64,000 bases of DNA from Streptomyces cathayae (GTDB lineage Bacteria > Actinomycetota > Actinomycetes > Streptomycetales > Streptomycetaceae), in assembly GCF_029760955.1 (NCBI RefSeq), contig NZ_CP121682.1, positions 5,828,001-5,892,000 on the forward strand. Direction: 5' to 3'. The notes under the pieces are model-generated. The model had not been told where the DNA came from. It saw nothing but the letters and a program-made list of their open reading frames with translations, and made no database searches. Numbering within the stretch: the first letter of the stretch is position 1; every line of letters starts with the position of its first letter. Below are positions 8,511-16,141 of the stretch, piece by piece. Both the position numbers and the translations under genes were made by a program.

Positions 8511-9593
8511 GTGGAGAACGGACGCCCCTTGGCGCCCGCCCCTGCCCCCTCCAGGTGCCTCTCCTCGCTGGACGACGTCACCGACGTCACCAGCGACCTG
8601 TCGCAGAGCGTGCCGCGCATCTCGGTCAAGGCCGACTCCGGTGCCGCCGCGGCCGGTTTCGACGACCAGACGCTCGGTGCGGCCGTCGCCCAGGCGGTAC
8701 GGGGCACCCCGGCCGCCAGGGTGGTGCTGGACGACACCGAGCGGGACGTCGTCATCCGCTCGGACCGGCCGGCCACCACCCTGGCCGAACTGAAGAAGCT
8801 GCCGCTCGGTCCGGTGAAGCTGGGTGACATCGCCACCGTCGAGCTGGTGGACGGCCCGGTCTCCATGACCCGGATCGACGGCCAGCGCTCGGCCACCGTC
8901 ACCGCCCGGCCGATCGGAGACAACACCGGCGCGGTCAGCGCGGAACTCCAGGCCGAGATCAACGCGCTGAAGCTCCCGGCGGGCGCGACGGCCGAGATCG
9001 GCGGCGTGACCGCCGACCAGGACGATGCCTTCGGCAACCTGCTCCTGGCGATGCTGGCCGCGATCGCGATCGTCTTCATGCTGCTGGTCGGTACCTTCCG
9101 GTCGCTCGCCCAGCCGCTGATCCTGCTGGTCTCCATCCCGTTCGCGGCGACCGGCGCGCTCGGCCTGCTGCTCGTCACCGGCACCCCGATGGGCGTCCCG
9201 GCGATGATCGGCATGTTGATGCTGATCGGCATCGTGGTGACCAACGCGATCGTGCTGATCGACCTGATCAACCAGTACCGCGACCGCGGCCACGGCATCG
9301 TCGAGGCCGTGATCGAGGGCGGCCGCCACCGGCTGCGCCCGATCCTGATGACGGCCCTGGCGACGATCTTCGCCCTGCTCCCGATGGCGCTCGGCGTCAC
9401 CGGCGAAGGCGGCTTCATCGCCCAGCCGCTCGCGGTGGTGGTCATCGGCGGGCTGATCACGTCGACCCTGCTCACCCTGCTCCTGGTCCCGACCCTCTAC
9501 GCCATGCTGGAACTCCGCAAGGAGCGGCGCGCGAAGAAGGGCGTAGCCGTGGAGCCGGAGGCGTCTGAGGAGCCGGAACCGGCCCAGGCCTGA
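8511..9593 (+). pseudogene. C-terminal remnant of an RND/AcrB-type efflux transporter
   Basis: The open frame (360 codons from a GTG at 8511) matches only the last third of an RND exporter of about 1,000-1,050 residues. From about residue 20 it reads DVTSDLSQSVPRISVKAD, a periplasmic porter and docking domain (to about 170), then five membrane helices equivalent to TM8-TM12, including PMGVPAMIGMLMLIGIVVTNA and the RHRLRPILMTALATI loop. TM1-TM7 and the first porter half are absent, and the ~20 residues before the homology look like read-in from an intergenic leader. The proton-relay Asp pair of TM4 is therefore missing. I infer a 5' deletion with a junction near 8540-8575. Confidence 0.8.
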
Positions 9594-9610
9594 CACCCCG
9601 TCCGCACGCA

Positions 9611-9649
9611 GAAGGGGCGCCCCGTGAAGCCATCACGGGGCGCCCCTTC
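9611..9649. terminator. Strong bidirectional hairpin
   Basis: A perfect 17-bp inverted repeat (9611-9627 with 9633-9649) around a 5-nt AGCCA loop lies between the convergent RND remnant and the DUF397 gene. It should stop transcription from both sides. Confidence 0.8.
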
Positions 9650-9657
9650 GTACGTGC

Positions 9658-9855
9658 CTACGCTTTCAGCGAGTTGACGAAGACGTCCCAGGCGGTGGCT
9701 GGGACGACGATCACGGGGCCGCGGGGGGTCTTGCTGTCGCGTACGGGGACAGTGCCGGGGAAGTCCTCGGAGATCTCGACACAATTACCCCCGTTCGCGT
9801 TGCTGTAGCTGCTCCGACGCCAAGTGGTGGAGTTCAGCTCGGGGGTGTGCTGCAT
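9658..9855 (-). CDS. DUF397 domain protein
   Basis: 65 residues from the ATG at 9855. The family pattern is clear: STTWRRSSYSNANGGNCVEI, VPVRDSKTPRGPVIVVP, then a WDVFVNSLK tail. DUF397 proteins are abundant in Streptomyces and nearly always sit next to an XRE/DUF5753 regulator, as here; BldB is a distant relative. Its start overlaps the end of the XRE gene by 22 bp, so translation is probably coupled. The molecular role is not established. Confidence 0.9.
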   Translation of the reverse strand: MQHTPELNSTTWRRSSYSNANGGNCVEISEDFPGTVPVRDSKTPRGPVIVVPATAWDVFVNSLKA

Positions 9856-10679
9856 GGTTTGTAGTCCTCCATTGCCTCTCGAATCGGCTCCGCCGAGGCG
9901 GCTGGCGAGAGGGCCTTGGCGCGGAGAACTTCGTACCGCCGTCGCCACTTCTTCGCCGAGTCCCGATCCTCGTAGAGGTGTCCGACCTCGATGCCCTCTT
10001 CATAGGCCACGGTGGAGCCGTTGGGAAGGGTCAGCAGGGTCAGCGAGGCGCCCATCAGGTAGTACGGGCCGGCGTTGAAGGGCATCACCTGGACCTTGCT
10101 GTCGGGAGTATCCACCTGCGCGAGCAGCAAGGCCAGTTGTTTGTACGTGCACTCCCTACTGCCCATCTGCCGCCGGAGCACGGACTCATCGATGATCGCC
10201 CAGCGCAGTGGGGACTGCACGGAGTTGAGCCGGTCCTTGCGGGACATACGTGCGTTGACGAGTTCCTCCGCCTTCTCCTGGGAGAGTTCTTCCTGGAGGC
10301 CGAGCTGGGCTTGGGCGTACTCCTTGGTCTGCAACAACCCAGGAATCACTTGTGGTTCGTAGTTCTCGATGACCTCCGCCTGCGCCTCGAAGTCCATGAA
10401 CCGGCGGTACTGGTCCGGATGCGCCTCGCGCTTGGCCAGCTCGTACAGCCCGTGGAAGTGCCGGTCCGTGCCGAACGCGGCGTCCAGCCGGTCCGGCAGG
10501 TCCGGCGGCGGCATCAGCTCCGCCGTCTCGATGCGGGCCAGCGTGCTCTTGCTGGAGTTGAGGATGTCCGCGAGCTGGAGCAACGACAGCCGGGCGGCCT
10601 CGCGATGACGACGCTGTTCGGCGCCGAAGTAGTGGCGGGCGGACAGATAGGGGGTCAGGGTCTGCGGCTTGAACGTCAT
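9834..10679 (-). CDS. XRE-family helix-turn-helix protein with DUF5753 domain
   Basis: 281 residues, ATG at 10679 with AGAGAGG upstream. Residues about 20-75 are a helix-turn-helix of the lambda Cro type (GAEQRRHREAARLSLLQLADIL, SKSTLARIETAE). The rest is the DUF5753 domain: the segment YEPQVIPGLLQTKEYAQAQ, then ESVLRRQMG, VQVMPFNAGPYYLMGASLTLL and the YEDRDSA element. It pairs with the overlapping DUF397 gene and the divergent small gene at 10838, a module found many times per Streptomyces genome and linked to development or stress. Targets here are unknown. Confidence 0.92.
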   Translation of the reverse strand: MTFKPQTLTPYLSARHYFGAEQRRHREAARLSLLQLADILNSSKSTLARIETAELMPPPDLPDRLDAAFGTDRHFHGLYELAKREAHPDQYRRFMDFEAQAEVIENYEPQVIPGLLQTKEYAQAQLGLQEELSQEKAEELVNARMSRKDRLNSVQSPLRWAIIDESVLRRQMGSRECTYKQLALLLAQVDTPDSKVQVMPFNAGPYYLMGASLTLLTLPNGSTVAYEEGIEVGHLYEDRDSAKKWRRRYEVLRAKALSPAASAEPIREAMEDYKPCSTPPS

Positions 10680-10837
10680 CGGCTGCCTCTCTGGCTGATC
10701 GTCTCGTTCTCCACGCTGGGACGCGGCGCTCCTGGTGCGAACTGGCCCCGCAGCGCGACGATGACGACACAGAAAGTAACGAAGGCGGATCCGGCTCCGC
10801 AGCGAAACGGCCGGATCTCACCGGAGGGAGCGACAGG

Positions 10838-11137
10838 ATGATCCGCGACGCACGGGACGGCGCGCCCCTACGGCTGCTGCCGTGGACGACACCGGAGGGC
10901 GCCCCCTGCTACCTGAGCACGGACGACCCGCGCAGCCGACTCTCCTGCCTGGCCGACGAGTTGGAGGCCGACCTGCTCGACTCGGCCGAGACGGTCCTGG
11001 CCCATGCCAAGCCGCTGCTCGTCGACGAGCGCACGGGGGGGCGGGAGTTGCGCTTCGCGGGCACCCGCCTCGCCGAAGCCCTCACGGACGCACTCCGCAT
11101 CGCGACAAGCCGAGGAGCCCGCCTGCCGGAGCTGTGA
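10838..11137 (+). CDS. Small hypothetical protein of the XRE/DUF397 module
   Basis: 99 residues from the ATG at 10838; GGAGGGAG lies 8-15 nt upstream. It begins MIRDARDGAPLRLLPW and shows PEGAPCYLSTDDPRSRLSCLADELEADLL. There is no membrane segment and no recognised domain. Such ~80-100-residue genes are often found divergent from the XRE regulator in these modules, so regulation by that protein from the 158-bp shared gap is plausible but unproven. Confidence 0.7.
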   Translation: MIRDARDGAPLRLLPWTTPEGAPCYLSTDDPRSRLSCLADELEADLLDSAETVLAHAKPLLVDERTGGRELRFAGTRLAEALTDALRIATSRGARLPEL

Positions 11138-11214
11138 ACGGGTTGGTCCGCGCTGCCGTCCGGTGGCTCGGAGGCGTCCGCTCCGTGGTCCGTCCCGGGC
11201 GGGCAGGGCTCGGG

Positions 11215-11540
11215 CATGGGCAGCGCGACCGAACTCGCCGCTGGCGGTCACGCTCTGGACGTGGTGGCCGCGTACGGCGAGGGTGCGGCGGGTCTGACCG
11301 CTGTGTTCGCCGAGCGTGATGCTGACGACGGGGGCCTGGCCGAGGGGACGTCGGCCGTGGCGTGGTGCGCCAGGGCGGTTCGGCGGCGTCGACCGTGACG
11401 GCTTTCTGTGCCCTGCTGCCGCCCGGGTAGGTGATGTCGGCGCCGCCCTTGCCGAGGACCTCGTAGGTCACCGCGGCGGTGGGGCTGGGGTCGTTGCGTT
11501 CGGTGGACTCGTCCTTGCCGGTGCTGAACGATGGTTGCTA
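11215..11540 (-). pseudogene. Frameshifted remnant of an MmpS-family transport accessory protein
   Basis: Reading leftward from about 11537, one frame gives FSTGKDESTERND then VTYEVLGKGGADITYPGGS and AAEPPWRT, a pattern I recognise from Streptomyces MmpS-like proteins. Homology then jumps frame at about 11360 and again at about 11340, continuing as APVVSITLGEHSGQ, TLAVRGHHVQSVTASGEFGRA to about 11215. Two indels break it, the N-terminal membrane anchor is replaced by a TAG just upstream, and cysteines usually present near the C-terminus are Arg or His here. MmpS proteins partner RND/MmpL exporters, and a decayed RND gene lies 1.6 kb away. Confidence 0.65.
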
Positions 11541-11561
11541 CGTCGTGAAGTGTGCCGAATC

Positions 11562-11993
11562 TCAGGCCGGACCTGCGGTCGGTTCGAGCGCTTTTCCCAT
11601 GAGGCTCACCAGGCTGAGCAGGTCGTCGGTGTCAAGCCGGGCGAAGGGGCTCAGGGCCAGTGTTGCCTCGATCACCGCGGACCGTACCCGCCGGCCGTTT
11701 TCCGTGAGCGCCACGACGCGAGAACGGCGGTCGGCGGGGTCGGCGGAACGTTCGACGAGTCCCCGATCGGTGAGCTGATTCATGACGAAGCTGAGGTTGG
11801 GTGCGTTGCAGTACAGCCGACCGGCCAATTCCTTCATCGAGGGCGGTGCCTCGGTCGGTTCGATCGCCCAGAGTGCCTGAGCAGTTGCGTGTGTCAGACC
11901 GTGCTCAGCCAGGACGGCGTCGATCCGGTCGCTGGTCTGCATGAAGATTTCGTGGTTTGCCACCACCGCTGCCTCAAGGGAACTTCGGGTCAT
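11562..11993 (-). CDS. MarR-family transcriptional regulator
   Basis: 143 residues from the ATG at 11993. The winged-helix core shows MKELAGRLYCNAPNLSFVMNQL and the wing motif VERSADPADRRSRVVALTENG. It is divergent from the SDR gene at 12181, with two TTCGAG-N-CTCGAA palindromes in the gap (12013-12053), very probably its own operators. A TAGGAT hexamer ends 6 nt before the ATG, so the mRNA may be leaderless and autoregulated. The ligand is unknown; the linked oxidoreductases suggest an electrophile or other small molecule. Confidence 0.92.
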   Translation of the reverse strand: MTRSSLEAAVVANHEIFMQTSDRIDAVLAEHGLTHATAQALWAIEPTEAPPSMKELAGRLYCNAPNLSFVMNQLTDRGLVERSADPADRRSRVVALTENGRRVRSAVIEATLALSPFARLDTDDLLSLVSLMGKALEPTAGPA

Positions 11994-12012
11994 GGTCTCA
12001 TCCTAGCCTTTT

Positions 12013-12053
12013 CACTTCGAGTCTCGAAGTGTTATTTTGATTCGAGACTCGAA
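12013..12053. promoter_or_regulatory. Two palindromic operators between marR and the SDR gene
   Basis: Site 1 (12013-12031) is a perfect 9+1+9 palindrome, CACTTCGAG-T-CTCGAAGTG. Site 2 (12041-12053) is a perfect 6+1+6 palindrome, TTCGAG-A-CTCGAA. Their shared core is TTCGAGnCTCGAA and the centres are 25 bp apart. A TATTTT hexamer (12033-12038), possibly the -10 of the SDR promoter, lies between them, and site 1 covers the -35 zone of the marR promoter. This layout fits repression of both genes by the MarR dimer. Confidence 0.8.
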
Positions 12054-12180
12054 GTATCTGCCCTCCCTCCCGCTGTGGACACGAGGCGTCGTCGGAGCGG
12101 GACGCTCCCCGGTCCCGTCTCCCCGAGACCTGTCCGCTCGGACGCGGCCCGGCGCCCAGCCGAACAGGAAGCACTCACGC

Positions 12181-13002
12181 ATGCACGACTACACGAACAC
12201 CACCGCCGTGGTCACCGGCGCTTCGAAGGGGCTGGGGGAGGCTTACGCACTGGAACTCGCCTCCCGAGGCGCACACCTCATCCTTGTCGCCCGCTCGGCC
12301 GACGCACTCCACACCCTTGCCGGGCAGATCCGGAAGGTGTACTCCGTCCGCGTCGATGTGATCGCCGCGGACCTGTCGGACCGGCGGCCCCCACAGACGG
12401 TGGTCGACGCCATCGAGGAACTCGGCCTGGACGTAGACCTCCTGGTCAACAACGCCGGGATGGGGTCGGTGGGGCCCTTCCTCGACCGCCCCCTCGAACC
12501 CAACCTTCAGTCCGTCGACGTGAACGTCACCGCACTGATCGGCCTGGCCCACCCCCTGGGCACCGGCATGGTCGAACGCGGCTGCGGCGGCATCGTCAAC
12601 GTCGCCTCCACCGCCGCGTTCCAGCCCATGCCGTACCAGGCCAGTTACGCCGCCACCAAGGCATTCGTGCTCTCGTTCACCGAGGCGCTCGCCGAGGAGG
12701 CCCGCAATACCGGCGTACGCGTGATGGCGGCCCACCCGGGAGCCACCGACACAGGATTCTTCGACCGTACGACCGCGTCCATGGACCCGAAGACCACGGA
12801 CACCCCAGCCGGCGTCGCTGCCAAAACACTCGACGACTTCGCACGCGGCCGGTCCGTCTCCTTCCCCGGACGCACCTCCAACCGCGCCGGAACCTGGGCG
12901 TCGCGCCTGCTTCCCCGGACCACAGTCGCCCGCATCACCGGCAACCTCAACCGCAAGGCCGGATACGACGACGTCAGCGACCTCGACCCCGCCACTTCGT
13001 GA
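12181..13002 (+). CDS. Short-chain dehydrogenase/reductase (classical SDR)
   Basis: 273 residues from the ATG at 12181, with AGGAAG about 9 nt upstream; the frame is open further back, but only as a shadow over the operator region. Nucleotide-binding TGASKGLGEAYA, NNAGMG, catalytic Ser in NVASTAAF and the YxxxK pair (SYAATKAF) are all present. The C-terminal extension of about 70 residues (TPAGVAAKTLDDFARGRSV, then RTSNRAGTWASRLLP) is like that of short-chain enzymes acting on lipid or steroid-like ketones. Substrate not predictable. It is controlled by the divergent MarR and followed 82 bp later by an old yellow enzyme. Confidence 0.9.
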   Translation: MHDYTNTTAVVTGASKGLGEAYALELASRGAHLILVARSADALHTLAGQIRKVYSVRVDVIAADLSDRRPPQTVVDAIEELGLDVDLLVNNAGMGSVGPFLDRPLEPNLQSVDVNVTALIGLAHPLGTGMVERGCGGIVNVASTAAFQPMPYQASYAATKAFVLSFTEALAEEARNTGVRVMAAHPGATDTGFFDRTTASMDPKTTDTPAGVAAKTLDDFARGRSVSFPGRTSNRAGTWASRLLPRTTVARITGNLNRKAGYDDVSDLDPATS

Positions 13003-13084
13003 CGCCAGAACCTGCGGCACAAGACGAACAACCGCACCGACAGCCCTACCGAGGCCGCCCGGAGCCGATGCCATGGGAGAAGAG

Positions 13085-14314
13085 ATGACCACACTGAACG
13101 AGCCGCTGCACCTGAGCAACGGCGCTCCGCTGCCCAACAGGATCGCGAAGGCCGCGATGGAAGAGTTGCTCGCAGCGCCAGGGCAGCTGCCAGGTGACGA
13201 ACTCCTCACGCTCTACCGCCGTTGGGCCGCGGGAGGTGCCGGGCTCCTGATCACCGGACACGTCATGATCGACCGCAGAGCGGTCGCCCAGCCCGGCGAC
13301 GTCGTCCTGGAACAGGACACGCCGCTGGAGCCGTTCCAGCGCTGGGCGGCGGCCGGTAAACCGGCAGGCGGGCAGATCTGGATGCAGATCAACCACCCCG
13401 GGCGCGTCATCCCGAAAGATCTCGCCGCCACCACCCGGGCCCCCTCTGCGGTGCCGATCGACGTCGGCGGCTTGTCCAGCATGTACCCGATACCCCAGCC
13501 GATGACCGCGCAGGAGATCGATGAGACGGTGGCTCGCTTCGCCGTGACCGCGCAGCGGGCCCAACAGGCCGGCTTCGACGGAGTCGAGATCCACGCCGCC
13601 CACGGCTATCTCCTCTCCCAGTTCCTCTCGCCCCTGGTGAACCGGCGCGACGACCGCTGGGGCGGCAGCCTGCACAACCGCGCCCGCCTGCTGCTCGATG
13701 TCGTGGGCGCGGTCCGCGAGCGCGTCGGCACGGGCTTCGCAGTGGGAGTGAAACTGAACTCGGCGGACTTCCAGCGCGGCGGATTCGACACCGGCGACGC
13801 ACGTGACGTGATCAAGATGCTCGCCGATGTGGGGACCGACCTGGTCGAGTTGTCCGGCGGCAGCATCGAGAGCCTGGCCACGGCGGGCTCCCCCGCGGAC
13901 GGCCGCACCCTTGCCCGCGAGGCGTACTTCCTTGAACTCGCCGAGCAGCTCGTCGCCACCTCGCCGCTGCCACTGCTGCTGACCGGAGGGATCCGGCGAC
14001 GCGCCGTCGCCCAACAGGTGATCGACTCCGGAGTCGCCATGGCAGGCGTAGCCACGGCGCTGGCAATCGACCCCACTCTGCCAAGGCAGTGGCTTGCCGG
14101 TGGCGATGCGCAGGTCCGCCCGCCCCGCACCCGCTTCCGCAACAAAACGCTGGCAGCCGCAGCCGTCCAGGCTGTCACGTCGCGGCAGCTCGCCCGCCTC
14201 GGTGCGGGCAAGCCGTCGAAGAAACGCTACTCTCCGGCCGTCGCCCTCCTCCTCGAACGACTCGTCCGGGCCCGGCGCCGACGCAGTTATCTGAAATGGC
14301 ATACGGCCGCCTGA
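13085..14314 (+). CDS. Old yellow enzyme family NADH:flavin oxidoreductase
   Basis: 409 residues from the ATG at 13085, which has GGGAGAAG just upstream; an ATG at 13073 is also possible. It is an FMN TIM barrel: NRIAKAAMEE, the substrate His pair region VEIHAAHGYLLSQFLSP, NRRDDRWGGSLHNRARLLLD and a phosphate-binding LLTGGIRRR. The N-terminal Cys/Thr region of classical ene-reductases is replaced by MEELLAAPG. The C-terminal ~70 residues are basic. The enzyme probably reduces activated alkenes or related electrophiles with NAD(P)H, in one operon with the SDR under MarR control. Confidence 0.88.
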   Translation: MTTLNEPLHLSNGAPLPNRIAKAAMEELLAAPGQLPGDELLTLYRRWAAGGAGLLITGHVMIDRRAVAQPGDVVLEQDTPLEPFQRWAAAGKPAGGQIWMQINHPGRVIPKDLAATTRAPSAVPIDVGGLSSMYPIPQPMTAQEIDETVARFAVTAQRAQQAGFDGVEIHAAHGYLLSQFLSPLVNRRDDRWGGSLHNRARLLLDVVGAVRERVGTGFAVGVKLNSADFQRGGFDTGDARDVIKMLADVGTDLVELSGGSIESLATAGSPADGRTLAREAYFLELAEQLVATSPLPLLLTGGIRRRAVAQQVIDSGVAMAGVATALAIDPTLPRQWLAGGDAQVRPPRTRFRNKTLAAAAVQAVTSRQLARLGAGKPSKKRYSPAVALLLERLVRARRRRSYLKWHTAA

Positions 14315-14542
14315 AGCCGTGCCGGATCGAGTCGGCCTGAACTGCTGCCGATCGACCTGTGGCCGTCCGGCTGGTCGTCGACCTCGGAGGCGGTGCAGCG
14401 TTACGGAATGCCAGCCGCGCCGCTGGGGGTGGTGTCCGAGTTGAGGGTGTCGCTCAGGGGCGCCGGAAGCCCCGGAGATCGGGTCCTCCGGCACCCCTGG
14501 CGTCGGGGGAGGGCGGCCGGGCTGCGGGGTTCGTGGCAGCCG

Positions 14543-15913
14543 TCAGGCGTTGAGTTCCTCGAGTGTTCTGCCCTTGGTCTCCACCGCGAAGCAGGCGACG
14601 ATCGCGCCCACCGCGGCGACGCCCGCCAGTTGGACGAAGATGACGTCGAGGCTTGCTCCGGAGGCGATGATCGCGCCGACCGTGATCGGGCCGAGGATCA
14701 CACCGAGGCGGTTCCACACACCGCCGAACGCGGCGCCCTTGGCGCGGTTGCGCGTCGGGTACAGCTCCGGTGAGTAGAGGTAGAGCGAGGCGTTGATGAC
14801 GAAGATGAAGAAGGTGGCGCAGGAGGCGAAGAGCGCGACCTGGCCGCCGGAGGTGGCGCCGGCCACCGCGAGCGCGGCCAGCGCGGCCGCGGTGCCGAGC
14901 AGTGCGGTGAGCAGCAGCGGCTTGCGGCCGATGCGGTCGACCACCAGCGCGGCGATCACTGTGCCCAGCAGGCCGGTGGCGTTGCTGATCAGGGAGTAGG
15001 TCAGCGCGGTGGTGAGGTCCAGCCCGAACTGCTTGGTGTAGAGCGACGGCAGCCAGGTGATGATGCCGTGGTTCACGTAGTAGGCCGTGAACCACAGGGT
15101 CGACAGGATGACGGTGCGCCGCAGATAGCGGCCCTGGAAGATCTCGCGCAGGCGGCCGCGGGACTCCTCGGCCGGGATGTCCGGGGAGGGCCGGGGCAGC
15201 GGCTCCTCGACCGAGGCCCGGACCTCGGCCTCGATCCTGGTGATGACCTCCTCGGCTTCCTCCAGGCGTCCCTGGGAGGCCAGCCAGCGGGGCGACTCGG
15301 GCACCTTGCGGACCAGGAGCAGCGCCAGCAGCACCGGCAGGCCGCCGATCAGGAACATCGCCTGCCAGCCGAGGCGGGGGACGACCCAGACGGCGGTCAG
15401 GGAGGCCACCGAGAGACCGGCGGGGAAGATCAACTCGTAGAGCAGCACCAGCTTGCCGCGGTTGTCGGAGCGAGCGATCTCGTTGATGTAGGTGGCGGCG
15501 ATGGGCACCACGCCGCCGATGCCTATGCCCTGGACGAAGCGGAAGCCGGCGAACATCCCGATGTCGGCCGAGCCGGCCACCAGGATGCTGGCGAGGCCGG
15601 TGATCAGCACGCCGAGGGCGACGGTGCGCACCCGGCCGATCCTGTCGCCGAGCCAGCCGGCGCCGAACGCGCCGAACAGCATGCCGACCGAGGCGGCGGT
15701 GACGGCGAAGGTCGCCTGGCCGGTGGTCAGGTTCCACTGCTCGGTCAGGACGGGCAGCGCGGAGGCGGCGAGCAGGAGGTCGAACCCCTCGAAGAAGGTG
15801 ACGGCGCCGATCAGGAAGCGGACCTTGACGTGCCACCGCGAGTGCGGCAGCCGTTCGAGTCTCGCGGCGACGGAGCTTAAACCCGGGTTTTGTTCTGTGG
15901 CCACGGTCGACAT
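14543..15913 (-). CDS. MFS transporter, sugar-porter/aromatic-acid type
   Basis: 456 residues with 12 predicted helices. Family signatures are the loop 2-3 motif GAGWLGDRIGRVRT, the helix 4 RFVQGIGIGGVVPIAATYINEI, the PESPRWLASQGR motif before the central loop, its C-terminal repeat VDRIGRKPLLL, and ETKGRTLEEL at the end. These belong to the sugar porter or AAHS families; the substrate cannot be read. The gene is single, downstream of nadA on the same strand but separated from it by a strong hairpin. No obvious catabolic partner is nearby. Confidence 0.88.
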   Translation of the reverse strand: MSTVATEQNPGLSSVAARLERLPHSRWHVKVRFLIGAVTFFEGFDLLLAASALPVLTEQWNLTTGQATFAVTAASVGMLFGAFGAGWLGDRIGRVRTVALGVLITGLASILVAGSADIGMFAGFRFVQGIGIGGVVPIAATYINEIARSDNRGKLVLLYELIFPAGLSVASLTAVWVVPRLGWQAMFLIGGLPVLLALLLVRKVPESPRWLASQGRLEEAEEVITRIEAEVRASVEEPLPRPSPDIPAEESRGRLREIFQGRYLRRTVILSTLWFTAYYVNHGIITWLPSLYTKQFGLDLTTALTYSLISNATGLLGTVIAALVVDRIGRKPLLLTALLGTAAALAALAVAGATSGGQVALFASCATFFIFVINASLYLYSPELYPTRNRAKGAAFGGVWNRLGVILGPITVGAIIASGASLDVIFVQLAGVAAVGAIVACFAVETKGRTLEELNA

Positions 15914-16037
15914 GGGAATCCTTCTGCGCGCAGTGCGGGAGCCGGCGGAGTTGCCGTGACCCCGGGAGGCGTTGTCCGAGTGGCTGACAACTTAGCGCTC
16001 GGCCTCGACGCGTCAGCGGGGTCCGGCCGCATCGGCG

Positions 16038-16103
16038 GAAGGCCCCGGAGGTTCCGGGCAGGGGCCCGGTACGGGTGTCCTGCGGGGGATCTCCGGGGCC
16101 TTC
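16038..16103 (-). terminator. Long structured hairpin after nadA
   Basis: A perfect 13-bp outer stem (GAAGGCCCCGGAG, 16038-16050, with 16091-16103) encloses an inner CCGGGC/GCCCGG hairpin. It lies 39 bp past the nadA stop and before the MFS gene, so it most likely ends the nadA transcript. Confidence 0.6.
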
Positions 16104-16141
16104 GCGCGGGGGAGTTCTTTGTGCTGTGAGGGACGGTCCGG

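Noticed and set aside
8423..14540. Genomic island or integrative element around the decayed exporter
   Set aside because: No integrase, excisionase, transposase or attachment-site repeats were found; only decay and gene gain are supported.
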